Assembly (NCBI RefSeq): GCF_001641265.1
Contig: NW_020167537.1
Coordinates: 806,001-870,000, forward strand
From: Pseudogymnoascus destructans
Lineage: Eukaryota > Ascomycota > Leotiomycetes > Thelebolales > Thelebolaceae
Direction: 5' to 3'
DNA: 64,000 nt
Of this stretch, positions 43,301 through 51,998 are shown in pieces; position 1 is the first letter of the stretch, and each line of letters begins with the position of its first letter. The notes under the pieces were generated by a model. It was given only the letters and a program-made list of their open reading frames with translations. It was not told where the DNA came from and did no database searches. The translations under genes and the position numbers were made by a program.

Positions 43301-45158
43301 GAGAGTAGATAGGGCCGTAGGGAGGCATTGAGCCTTCTGCGAGTGGTATCTCATGGTCATAAGGCTGGTGCTTTGGCAGAATTGATGCCTTTGCCTTGTC
43401 AAAAAGATGTTGGTAGTCTTGGTATGGTAAAGGCAAAATGACCTCCTGAGATGATTTCTCCAAATCTGAAGTAGCTGCTATCTCCAGTACAGGTTGGAAA
43501 GGTTTAACCCATATCAGAGATGATATATCGTCCATAGTTTGGTCAAAATCCTTGATCTGGGACAAGTTTGAGTCTTGGACCTGAATAGGGGTAACTGAGG
43601 CTTGAAGGGTTTTTTCAGTATTGAGCTCAGGATTTGAGCTAAACCCAAGCGATAAATGCTTCCAATTGATAGTTGGATCATGCCTTTGAAGCCATGGAAG
43701 ACCTAGGATAACTGGGTACTTCATTGGTATAACATCTAAAGAGATGGTGTCTGAAAATGTTGATTTTCCTAGGGGAATCTCAAGTTTGAGTACTGGGGTG
43801 TTGCAGGTAATGGAACCTGAACTGATAGGAGTTCCATCAATGACTCGGAGCAACTCTGGAGTGCGTTTGGGAATTGTAGGTAACTGGTGTGTCAAGATGA
43901 GGTCTTGAGATATAAAGTTGCCTGTTGCCCCTGAGTCTATCATAGCCCTTGTAGACAACACCTGTTGTTTGAAATGGAGTTGAATAGGGATTAACAGGTG
44001 TGTGAGACTCTGAGAAAGCACCATCGACACATCTTTGTTGTCTAGGGGAGAAGTTATAGTCTCAGTTGAAGTTGTGCCTGCTAGGGATTTTTCAAGTTTT
44101 TCAGGAATAGCAGTTGTGACTGTGTCTGAGGCTGCTATATGTTTTGAATCAGCACTCCCCCGTGCTGAATAGCACTCCTGAATTCTGTGTCCCCCTTTGC
44201 CACAGTATAAACAAAGGTTGTTGTCCATTCTGTGTTTTCTTTCTTGAGGGGTAAGTTTACCCCTTTTCAGTTTTTGAGGGTATCCTGTAGGCTGAGGTGC
44301 TGGATTTGCTGTAGATCTCTTTATAGAGGCGTCTAAGTCCATAGGTTCAGGTGCTGAGTCCTTAGCAGTTGGTGTAGAGGTGTAATTGTTGAAATTTCTT
44401 GTTGGATGCCAGTCTTGGTTCTTCTCCTTTCTTCTTTCAAAAAGCCTATCATCAAGTCTGACAGCTTTCTCTATAAGCGTTTGAAGTGTTGTAGGGCGTT
44501 CTTCTTTGCTGAGTTCATCCTTAATAGAGCTCTTGAGCCCTTGGTAGTAAGTGAAGACTAAGGCTTCTTCATTCCAAGTCAAGTGAGAAGTGATTCTCCT
44601 AAATTCTGTTGTATACTGAGCAGCAGAGGTCTTTTGACATAGCTTCTGTAGCTCTCTTTCTGCTGTAGCAGTTTCGTTGATGTCTCCAAAGGTCCTGGTA
44701 AGTTCCTCTTGAAACTGGTCATAAGAGGTAATCAAAGGTGTAGTGGTATTTTGGTTGTTGCCACTAAGTCTTCTAAGATATGGCTCAAAGAAGTTGAATG
44801 CAGATCCACGGAGGTAGCTGGCAGCAAAATAGATCTTCTGAATGTCTGAGGTGAACTGATGAGGCCTGAGGGTGAAGTAGATGTCCAGTTGCATAAGAAA
44901 TCCCTTCAACTTCCTCCTGTCTCCATGGTATAAATCTGGTGTTTGCACTTTAGGAAGTGCACCTGGGGTACTCGAAATAGCCAGAGGAGCTGTGGGAAGC
45001 TCTGTATGATGTGTCTGAGTTGAAGATTGTGTTGCTGAAGTGTTGGCTTGAAAGGTGTTTTCCAAATTCTCAAGTTTGTTTGCTATAGTTTGTATAAAGG
45101 CAAACAGTTGTTGCATCTGCTGTTCAGCAGTAGTTGTAGGAGCTTGGTCATCCTCCAT
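40365..45158 (-). CDS. Gag-Pol polyprotein of Gypsy-1
   Basis: 1597 codons in a single frame from ATG 45158. Gag with CCHC knuckle CLYCGKGGHRIQEC (about residue 317). Aspartic protease with AMIDSGATGNFIS (about 405). Reverse transcriptase with LRLCVDYRGLNAVTVKNRYA, FTKLDLRGAYN and catalytic VVYLDDILIYS (about 770). RNase H with ETDASDFAISGIL and YPITDKELLAIV. Integrase with HFGFAKTYELLTRKFYWPSL...CTTCNLNK, the core with SISIDFIVKLPPS, ISDRGAVFTSNF and YHPQTDGQTERVNS. A C-terminal chromodomain has YEVESILDKK and YFLVKWKGYPTSDNTWEPK, the mark of chromoviruses, which target heterochromatin. Gag and pol are fused without frameshift. No lesion is seen. Confidence 0.97.
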   Translation of the reverse strand: MEDDQAPTTTAEQQMQQLFAFIQTIANKLENLENTFQANTSATQSSTQTHHTELPTAPLAISSTPGALPKVQTPDLYHGDRRKLKGFLMQLDIYFTLRPHQFTSDIQKIYFAASYLRGSAFNFFEPYLRRLSGNNQNTTTPLITSYDQFQEELTRTFGDINETATAERELQKLCQKTSAAQYTTEFRRITSHLTWNEEALVFTYYQGLKSSIKDELSKEERPTTLQTLIEKAVRLDDRLFERRKEKNQDWHPTRNFNNYTSTPTAKDSAPEPMDLDASIKRSTANPAPQPTGYPQKLKRGKLTPQERKHRMDNNLCLYCGKGGHRIQECYSARGSADSKHIAASDTVTTAIPEKLEKSLAGTTSTETITSPLDNKDVSMVLSQSLTHLLIPIQLHFKQQVLSTRAMIDSGATGNFISQDLILTHQLPTIPKRTPELLRVIDGTPISSGSITCNTPVLKLEIPLGKSTFSDTISLDVIPMKYPVILGLPWLQRHDPTINWKHLSLGFSSNPELNTEKTLQASVTPIQVQDSNLSQIKDFDQTMDDISSLIWVKPFQPVLEIAATSDLEKSSQEVILPLPYQDYQHLFDKAKASILPKHQPYDHEIPLAEGSMPPYGPIYSLSELELKTLREYLDENLSSGFIRPSSSPAGAPILFVKKKDGSLRLCVDYRGLNAVTVKNRYALPLIPELIDRLSSARIFTKLDLRGAYNLIRIKEGDEWKTAFRTRYGHFEYQVMPFGLANAPASFQALMNDILRPYLDIFVVVYLDDILIYSLDTQEHVLHVRQVLEKLSQAQLFCKLEKCLFHMSQVDFLGHRISTEGIQMDPEKTKAVQTWPIPSSIKEVQSFLGFANYYRRFIPRYTSLALPLTQLLHKDTLYHWDKTQQDAFDALKGEFKEGKMLLHFNPLKPATLETDASDFAISGILYQAPKDKQEELQPVAFYSRKLSAAEQNYPITDKELLAIVCSLKHWRCYLEGANYPITIYSDHSNLLTFTTTKQLNRRQARWSEQLGGFDFVIKHVSGAKNQRADLLSRRHDYQDSAKTSNTKALLDSAKLIAASLSNPSTTEDLGVNLSPQDQVAPITSSQEPETFKDYTPSATLLKAFKDAYNHDPFAKRTLEYLQKKGSSLEKVGLQNFSKNQHGLLLFKNYIYVPRDKRLQLHLLQQFHDAPAAGHFGFAKTYELLTRKFYWPSLRTTLQDYISSCTTCNLNKPTRQKPYGLLQPLPIPERPWDSISIDFIVKLPPSIPKGGATPYDSILVVVERLTKMAHFEPCNETITASELAWLFLKVVFKYHGIPGHWISDRGAVFTSNFFKEFSKLLNMEQRFSTAYHPQTDGQTERVNSVLEQYLRIYTNYAQDNWADLLHLAEFAYNNTVSNTTKETPFYANYGYHPRFEVAELNCPEIFKNPSATERIIYLKGLQDYLKVQIQRAQDEQAQAFNRGVVAPQFKVGDQVFLSRRHITTTRPSDKLDTKRLGPFKITRTIGKNAFELALPPTWTIHNVFHASLLSKAQESSLRPLQSPPPPLLILDQPEYEVESILDKKTLRGQDYFLVKWKGYPTSDNTWEPKRNLKNASKLILEFLSKKANWLKGKQTANKRP

Positions 45159-45198
45159 TGTAGTATCGAAGTGCTGCTATAGAAATAGTTGAAGCTTG

Positions 45199-45208
45199 AA
45201 GCAGACAA
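45199..45208 (-). promoter_or_regulatory. Primer-binding site of Gypsy-1, complementary to its own RNA 5' end
   Basis: Two bases after the 5' LTR the sense strand reads TTGTCTGCTT. The complement AAGCAGACAA occurs in the LTR (plus coordinates 45515-45524), 33 nt downstream of an ATAAATA box. The match begins where the transcript would begin. This is the arrangement of self-priming Tf1-type elements. No tRNA complement was recognised by eye. Confidence 0.65.
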
Positions 45209-45210
45209 GG

Positions 45211-46146
45211 TGTAATGGTGGGTGCACCAGATATGAGAATCTAGCCACCCAAGGAAGGGATGAATTTACTAAGACAACACACTGTCTTAGGAAACAGAGC
45301 CAAAGGGTTGTAGCTTAGACTATTCCACAACGCAGCAATCAGGTGTATGATGTGGTGAAGTGGTTTAGACAAGTTGCAACAAATGTTGAGTCTGAGAACT
45401 CAGGGGTAAGTCAGAGGTTAGCACCTCACTGACTTTTCAAAAATAGAGAATAACAAGATCAATGCTTGGAAGCTTGTAAAAGACGTGGAAGTATGTGATA
45501 GTCGATTTACTGTATTGTCTGCTTGCCCTTTCTTAAGGAAAGGGCAATCCTATTTATGCCAAAGGAGTGTAGTTCTCTCATTTTCCATGACTTTCCATGA
45601 CTAACCAGGCTTGGTAAATGTATTAGAAATCAAGTGCGACCCACAACTAGCTTGCTAATCATGTAGTGAACGTAAGAGAATCCCATAGAACCATCTCTTG
45701 GGTTCCTAGCCTATAGGAAGTGAAAAGGAGGTCCAAGGTCAGAGTACCTATAGACAAATTATGTCATAACTTAACCAATCTTGTGGGTAACTAAGGAGCG
45801 ATGACGTGTAATGAATCATAGAGGGTTGTAGAAGCTTCTAGAGCTATCGTTCATGTTCCTAGGCCTCTAGTTGGTAGAGATATGCCATGTGGTAGTATTG
45901 ACCCACCCCCTTAAGGAGGAGATTTTCTTAATAACTTGTTCAATGAGTGTCCAAATGATATGCCGTGATGTATGTAGCATAAACAGATGTAGTAGAAGAG
46001 TTTGCAGCAATCGTTGAGTAGTATTGCTTCTGTTGTTGGTGTGATAAGCCAAGATATGTATGGTGACTTGTAGGTTTGAGGAGGAGATTTCTAAGTTTGC
46101 TCTTGAGTTTGATAGCATACTGAGTGCAACGAATGTCAGTATGACA
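45211..46146 (-). repeat. 5' LTR of Gypsy-1
   Basis: 936 bp, equal to the 3' LTR. On the sense strand an ATAAATA box (45551-45557) is followed by an inverted repeat GCCCTTTC/GAAAGGGC and then AAGCAGACAA (45515-45524), the probable RNA start. R-U5 would be about 314 nt. Confidence 0.95.
45515..45557 (-). promoter_or_regulatory. TATA box and predicted RNA start of Gypsy-1
   Basis: The sense strand has ATAAATAGG, then the hairpin GCCCTTTC-CTTAA-GAAAGGGC, then AAGCAGACAA, 33 nt from the first A of the box. Spacing is typical for a TATA-driven start. The same arrangement is kept in the other full-length X LTRs, with one base changed in the 14418-15355 copy. Confidence 0.6.
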
Positions 46147-46600
46147 CCCACCCTGCTGACGCCACCTTGCTACCGCCTGCCCGTCTGACCGCCCATCCTT
46201 CTGTGAAATGTGTACATAAAGCTCATCGACTCAGGCGATGAGCTTCAATTGTGAGCCTGCCAACAGCTTCTGCTATAATGCCCAGGCTCACGACAGGTGC
46301 TGCAATGTACCTGTTGCCGTCGTACGGCTATTTCCCCTTGCCCAATCCTATCCAGATCTGCCTGTGTAGCCCCTCGCGATGACGGGTATTGGCCCTTATC
46401 CATACGCACTTGGCGCGGCACGGCTGAGTGCGCTCATCTTCGGTGGGTGAGGGCGGGCGAGGGCCGCAGTGACAGCAGGCTTGAGTGAAGCTATTCAAAG
46501 CTCATTAATGGACGGAGCTTACCGTTGATAGTGACAGTGATGCGTGGGTGGTGGTGGTGATGATTGGTTGTCACAGGGTGTGGGGCGGGCAGGGCCATTT

Positions 46601-46672
46601 TATTCATGGGCAAAAACTTCATATACCCACTAAACTGGTAAGAAAACTCCATCTACCCAGTCGGCCGCTAAC
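46601..46672. other. MULE-like terminal segment
   Basis: GGGCAAAAACTTCATATACC and TCTACCCAGT resemble 58697-58752, next to a MULE transposase fragment. It is the host DNA into which element K and LTR X were inserted. Confidence 0.45.
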
Positions 46673-47839
46673 TGTAATGGTGGGTGCACCAGATGTGAGA
46701 ATCTAGCCACCCAAGGAAGGGATGATTTTACTAAGACAATACACTGTCTTAGGAAACAGAGCCAAAGGGTTGCAGCTTAGACTATTCCACAACACAGCAA
46801 TCAGGTGTATGATGTGGTGGAGTGGTTTAGACAAGTTGTAACAAATGTTGAGTCTGAGAACTCAGGGATAAGTCAGAGGTTAGCACCTCACTGACTTTTC
46901 AGAAACAAGGAGTAACAAGATCAATGCTTGGAAGCTTGGAAAAGACGTGGAAGTATGTGATAGTCGATTGACTGTATTGTCTGCTTGCCCTTTCTTAAGG
47001 AAAGGGCAATCCTATTTATGCTAAAGGAGTGTAGTTCTCTCATTTTCCAAGACTTTCCATGACTAACCAGGCTTGGTAACTGTAGTCGACGTAAGAGAAT
47101 TCCATAGAACCATCTCCTAGGTTTCTAGCCTATAGGAAGTGAAAGGAGGTCCAAGGTCAGAGTACCCCTATAGACAGATTATGTCATAACTTAACCAATC
47201 TTGTGGGTAACTAAGGAGCGATGACGTGTAATGAATCATAGAGGGTTGTAGAAGCTTTTGGAGCTATCGTTCATGTTCCTAGTCCTCTAGTTGATAGAGA
47301 TATGTCATGGGTAGTATTAGCCCAGTAACTAAGGAGTGATGTCATGTAATGAATCATAGAGGGTTGTAGAGATATGCTATGTGGTCAAATCGGCCCAGTA
47401 ACTAAGGAGCAATGACATGTAATGAATCATAGAGGGTTGTAGCAATCGTTGAGTAGTATTGCTCTTGTTGTTGGTATGACAAGCCAAAATATATATAGTG
47501 ACTTGTGTCACGGTTCACCAAGGCATAGGGCGCCAGTTGGGTATTATGAATTAAATTCAATCTAGAGAAGAAAGGAAAGAGAAGAGGAGCACTCGAGCAG
47601 TGGCTCGATCTATATACAGCTATTGTGGAGTGAATTCTCTTTAGCGAGACCAGTTCTGAGAATTCACTCCACAAGTGAAAACTTCGCTCCAACCCCGGAA
47701 AGCTCCCGACACCCCTGAACCCCCACTCGAGCTGCAAGGCGCACTTGATATCGTAACAACTTGTAGGTTTGAGGAGGAGATTTCTAAGTTTGCAATTGAG
47801 TTTGATAGCAAACTGAGTGCAACAAATGTCAGTATGACA
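46673..47839 (-). mobile_element. Solo LTR X in arm 1, carrying solo LTR Z
   Basis: Target duplication CTAAC (46668-46672, 47840-47844). Compared with Gypsy-1 LTRs it is an older, diverged subtype with a duplicated GGGTTGTAGAGATATG region near 47230-47430. Its inverted partner is 59636-60889. Confidence 0.92.
47506..47758. mobile_element. Solo LTR of family Z
   Basis: 253 bp from TGTCACGGTTCACCAAGG to GATATCGTAACA with ACTTG on both sides (47501-47505, 47759-47763). The corresponding site in arm 2 (about 59715) is empty and has ACTTG once, proving insertion after the duplication. Confidence 0.92.
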
Positions 47840-48059
47840 CTAACCCTCCTTTGGAAATGTTAACGAGCCAATGAGAGGCATACTCTCATTTGAGAGCACG
47901 TGCTCTCATATGGACAGCTACTTTGAGTAAGGAAGGGAGGAACCAATACTGGGGGAACTAGATACCAAATGAATTCGTTTACTACACTAAATATATCGGT
48001 CTGTGAAGTTATCGTAGATTTGAATATACACACGTGACATATTGCACGTGTTGGTTTGC

Positions 48060-48175
48060 CAAGGAACCGTTGGGGGACCACACCGGTCTGGTCAGTTTTT
48101 CCAATATTTCCAGACCGGACCGTGGTCCAGTCTGGAAATATTCCAAAGTGACGGTTCCGAACCGACGGTCCCCCA
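48060..48175. repeat. Compound inverted repeat
   Basis: CCAATATTTCCAGACCGGAC is followed by GTGGTCCAGTCTGGAAATAT, giving a stem of about 20 bp. Outer parts GGAACCGTTGGGGGACC and GGTTCCGAACCGACGGTCC also pair partly. It could be a small foldback element; no target duplication was identified. Confidence 0.55.
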
Positions 48176-48456
48176 TGACGCACACTATTCTAAACTTCAA
48201 ATGGAGGAAAGAAGCTATTCCTATTGAGCTATTCAATCCAATCCTGGACCCAGAAAAGCTTATAACTGATAAAGAGATTGATATACAGGTTAAGGAAGCT
48301 CTTATATCCCTCCCAGAATTTAATGGGGTCTCATTTGAATATGAGGAACTAGGTGCAATTGGTGTCGTTGATCCAGGACTTCAGGAATTTACGTCGCAAC
48401 AGAATTTCATATCATTCGAAGGCACAAATATATGGGGCCGTTATTCAATTGTGTAA
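48175..48456 (+). CDS. Unidentified ORF (93 codons)
   Basis: Starts MTHTILNFKWRKEAIPIELF and is Glu/Asp/Ile-rich afterwards; a neutral to acidic small protein or the N-terminal exon of something larger. No motif was recognised, and the following 150 nt offer no clear continuation. It lies between the inverted duplication and a transposon relic, so it may be a fragment. Confidence 0.25.
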   Translation: MTHTILNFKWRKEAIPIELFNPILDPEKLITDKEIDIQVKEALISLPEFNGVSFEYEELGAIGVVDPGLQEFTSQQNFISFEGTNIWGRYSIV

Positions 48457-48802
48457 GAAGACGAAGAAGATGAAGATTCAATTCAAGATGCGTTTTCATA
48501 CTTGTAGTGGTAAAATATTTCCCATAGTCTACAATTCAATTGCAATACAAATTGGGTGGTTGAGAAATCTGGGGTGATGTGTAACAATGTACGGTTACGC
48601 TCGCGCTACATCCCACTGAGCCAAAAAGACTACAGTATTCCGGCTCGCCCAGAATACGCGTAAAACGCTTTATATACCACATGTACTGTAACGGTGGCAC
48701 CTGTTACACGATGCAACTCGCTTTCGCGATGCAACTCGCTTGCGCCCACCACGTAGCGGTGGGTTATTCGACCCACAATTATATAATGTTATAATACAGC
48801 TA

Positions 48803-50094
48803 ACGTAGTTCACAAGCGAGTCGCCTAGACAAGCTCACCGCTGAATATTTCTTGGCATCATACGAAATCATAAAATATCTCAACAATTAATTAATTAAAC
48901 TATTCTAATTCTTCGGTATTTGAATCACCAGATGTATCTACAATATTTGGACAAGTTCATATGTTGTGACCAGTCTGTCCGCAACATCTACAACAACATT
49001 TTTGCAGCTTAGTTTGCTTCAAATTACCCCTACTCTCTCACAAATCAGCCTGTAATTGTATATTAGCCTCTCTTTGAGCTTCGGAATCTTGTACAGCTTC
49101 GACAGTAAGTACTCCTCCTTCTTGTAATCGACATTTTTTTATACGACGACACCGACTAAGTAAGTCATTTGCTTTGCGAAGTGCAGTGTTTTCTTCTTGT
49201 AATAGTGTTAACTTGTGTATCGCACTTGCTGCACCTTTCGCAACCTGATCAATGCTTTGTAAAAGCAAAGTTGGTGAACTATTCTGATGTCGTATAATCT
49301 GGTCTTTAAGGTATGTTGATTGAGATTGTGTCTCAAGTACATTGCGTGGAGTTTTAGGTTCCCAAATCATAGGTAGTGTTGGCGTAGGCGTTGGCGTTGG
49401 CGTACGAAGTCGAACATCAAGCTTTGAGATTACATAGTCTGGATCGTACAGAACAAGCCCTGTAGCGTGAAATCCTGCTCGATTATTTGATTCAATCATT
49501 GCTGTACGAAACGCCATATGAAAGGCAGGGAAGAAATCTTCTTTCGAGATGTGTGAAATATGCGCACGCATCAACTTCTCAATCTCAGTTCCGTACGAAT
49601 GCTTTAATGGTCGAAAGCAACCAACATCAAGTGGCTGAAGGTTATGAGATGCATTCAAAGAATAATAATATTCCAGTCCTTGCAATACGTCTCAAATTCG
49701 ATCAAGTGATGACTTTCGTGCCCGTCAAGAATCAAAAGTCGATATCTACCCTTCGTACGACTCTGTGTATGTCGATTGAAATGCTTAATCCAATCAAGCC
49801 CTCGCTCATTTGTTGTCCAGCCATTTGACGTAACAGCAATAACCCAATTTGATGGCAAAGAAGCATTTTCATACCAAGACAAAAGGTGGTTTTTCCCTGC
49901 AACAATAATAAATGGCGGTAGCGCATATCCGTACGATCCAATGCCTTGAATCACTGTAATCCATTCCCTGTTGGCCTTGCTGTGTCATACGAGGTCTGCT
50001 CTTTCGTTCAGCATTTGTTACAACCATCTCAGATGATATTTGGCCCATCAAAAATCCAGTCTTGTTAAAGTTCTACATGTCCTCCTTGTGATAC
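48803..50094 (-). pseudogene. Relic of an E-type pogo transposon, 5' truncated
   Basis: A left end ACGTAGTTCACAAGCGAG after TA is homologous to E. The minus strand encodes the C-terminal two thirds of a transposase: IIVAGKNHLLSWYENA, LLILDGHESHH, LQPLDVGCFRPLKHS, a basic coiled-coil region, and a zinc knuckle CRCCGQTGHN in which TGA stands where CGA is expected. Frameshifts near 49670 and 49970 break it. At about 50094 it is cut by short LTR-like repeats. Four CGTACG palindromes remain, at least three at positions homologous to those of E. Confidence 0.82.
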
Positions 50095-51045
50095 TAAGCA
50101 AGCAACTACTTTGAACATAAGAGCTAGGAATACTGTTAGGACTTTAGTTGGATCAACTAGACCCTATAGGGGCATAGCTAGGACAGACTAGCTAGATTTG
50201 ACACCATAAGGGTGTGTAAGCGGTTTACACCACTATAGCGATGTAGTAGATAGCAAGTGTGGTTATACTATAGATAGGATGGGCTAGGAAAGAGGGATAG
50301 GCAGAGACTTAGGTTTAGGAGGAACTAGAAGCAGGGGTGCTGTTGCAGAGGCAACATAGTATAGTGTAAGGGGAATGTTAGAACTGCGTTCCTAGTAGTA
50401 TGCTGTACATACGTAGCCTATGTACCAACTGTGTATATATAGGGGCTTCGCCCCCTATAGTTTCTCAATCAAGTTGTTAAACTCTAATTATGTGTTTAAC
50501 ATTAGGTGTTGGAACTGTGTTCCTAGTAGTATGCTACACATGTGTAGCCTGTATACCAACTGTGTATATATAGGGGCTTCGCCCCCTATAGTTTCTTAAA
50601 CTCTAATTATGTATTTAACAGGTTATGAGCCTAGGTTAAGCACATAATGCGCTACGCCAAATGCAGATAATTAACAGCTTCTCTCATAGATCTCATAGGA
50701 GAGAGTAGCTATGTTGTACGATTGAGCGAAAGATTCGCCGTTACAGACAGCTCCTCATGACTACCATCATATAGCAGAAGCAGCACTGGTTACAAGACGA
50801 GTGTAGGCCATGCTAAGCAAGCAACTACTTTGAACGTAAGAGCTAGGAAAGCCAGATTCAACACCATGAGGGTGCATAGCGGTCAACACCACCATAGCGA
50901 TGGTGCATAGGTAGCAGCAGTATAGCGTAAGGGGAGTGTTGGAACTGCGTTCCTGGTAGTACAATGCACATGCGTAGCCTGTATACCAACTGTGTATATA
51001 TAGGGGGTGTATATATAGGGGCTTCGCCGCCCGTAATGTAGGTCG
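50095..51045. repeat. Cluster of short LTR-like direct repeats
   Basis: Three copies of a 110-126-bp unit starting TGTT(A/G)GAACTG(C/T)GTTCCT: 50376-50501, 50507-50620 and about 50937-51045. Two copies end in TTTAACA. Each contains TGTGTATATATAGGGG followed by a stem-loop of the type GGGGCTTCGCCCC. The segment AAGCAAGCAACTACTTTGAAC precedes copies 1 and 3 (50096 and 50815). Size, TG...CA ends and a TATA box suggest LTRs of a TRIM or Copia-like element. No coding sequence. Confidence 0.6.
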
Positions 51046-51436
51046 TGGCGTAATAGGGAGTATGGCATAATCAGGAGGAAGTACCTTCACAGCAAAATTT
51101 GTATGTCAAGGTACTTAATTTTTGAAAATTCAATTAATTAATAATGACTTCAATAAAAATACTAGAGCTTATCCCTTTTATATATAGGAAGTGTATAAGG
51201 CTATCTAATATACATGAAAACACTACTCGGTGGTTTGTCCACCTATGAGCGAAGCGAGTAGGTGGCGAAAGCGAGTTGGGTATGCGAAAGCGAGTTTGGG
51301 TATGCATCAATATGATATACATATATATAAATCAACAGGGTAATAGCATAGTATTGATAGATAACTACCTGAACAATATAAAATTAACAGAGCTATTTTC
51401 ACTATCTAAACTTTGTACCGACTCATTTTCATCTTC
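51046..51436. other. Fragments of non-autonomous transposon ends
   Basis: GTCGTGGCGTAATAGGGAGT at about 51050 matches the first bases of a segment at 58485 (GTCGTGGCGTAATCGGGAGT). GTGGCGAAAGCGAGTTGGGT at about 51263 contains the doubled CGAAAGCGAGTT motif of another terminal-repeat type. No gene. Confidence 0.4.
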
Positions 51437-51852
51437 GCCAAGGTCAGAGTACCTATAGATAAATTATGTCATAACTTAACCAATCTTGTGGGTAACTAAG
51501 GAGCAATGACGTGTAATGAATCATAGAGGGTTGTAGAAGCTTCTAGAGCTATCGTTCATGTTCCTAGGCCTCTAGTTGGTAGAGATATGCCATGTGGTAG
51601 TATTGGCCCACCCCCTTAAGGAGGAGATTTTCTTAATAACTTGTTGAATGAGTGTCCAAATGATATGCCGTGATGTATGTAGCATAAACAGATGTAGTAG
51701 AAGAGTTTGCAGCAATCGTTGAGTAGTATTGCTTCTGTTGTTGGTGTGATAAGCCAAGATATGTATGGTGACTTGTAGGTTTGAGGAGGAGATTTCTAAG
51801 TTTGCTCTTGAGTTTGATAGCAAACTGAGTGCAACGAATGTCAGTATGACAC
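51437..51852 (-). repeat. Truncated LTR X
   Basis: Matches the last 416 bp (plus-strand direction) of the Gypsy-1 LTR, ending GTCAGTATGACA. The other end is cut at CAAGGTCAGAGTACC. Close similarity to the Gypsy-1 LTR indicates a young fragment. Confidence 0.85.
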
Positions 51853-51998
51853 CTAGGCTTCTACTACACTAAAACCCTCTACTTTTCAGGGTAGAAGAGG
51901 GGCTACAGCACTAGAAAACCTGGGTTCTAGAGGGGTTTAGCAGCCCCTCAAGAGAGAGCTACTAGAACTGGCTTACTGCCACAGAGGAGGTAGTAATA

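Larger units (their letters stand above)
39418..46146 (-). mobile_element. Gypsy-1: complete Ty3/Gypsy chromovirus (family X)
   Basis: A 6729-bp LTR retrotransposon. Its two 936-bp LTRs (39418-40353, 45211-46146) appear identical wherever I compared them. The target duplication is CCCAC (39413-39417, 46147-46151), and the empty site with a single CCCAC is present in arm 2 near 61420. On the minus strand the order is LTR, primer-binding site, one gag-pol frame, the polypurine tract AAAAGGGGGATCA and LTR. Intact coding and equal LTRs indicate a very recent, possibly active copy. Confidence 0.97.
39398..46600. mobile_element. Non-autonomous element K split by the Gypsy insertion
   Basis: Ends AAATGGCCC at both sides with TA outside (39396-39397 and 46601-46602). 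The uninterrupted version is 469 bp (60962-61430). No credible coding capacity. It is inserted in a MULE-like end, because the flanks GTAACCCTGTTTTGAAAGTA and GGGCAAAAACTTCATATACC are contiguous, in similar form, at 58658-58715. Confidence 0.75.
37487..47913 (+). repeat. Arm 1 of a 3.4-kb inverted duplication (with later insertions)
   Basis: Contains, in order, transposon C1, the non-autonomous element K (39398-46600) carrying the complete Gypsy, a MULE-end segment, solo LTR X with nested LTR Z, and a palindromic stretch to 47913. Without Gypsy and LTR Z the same order occurs in reverse at 59562-63306 with only scattered differences. The left limit coincides exactly with the end of transposon C1; the right limit is CTCTCATATGG, after which the arms diverge. 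Confidence 0.92.

Noticed and set aside
46297..46488. A 63-codon frame repeated exactly at 61074-61265
   Set aside because: Its exact repetition is due to the inverted duplication of element K, not to conservation as a protein; no motif.
50095..51045. Possible CRISPR-like array because of repeated short units
   Set aside because: The units are 110-126 bp with LTR-like ends and unequal spacing in a eukaryotic context; no CRISPR repeat-spacer regularity.
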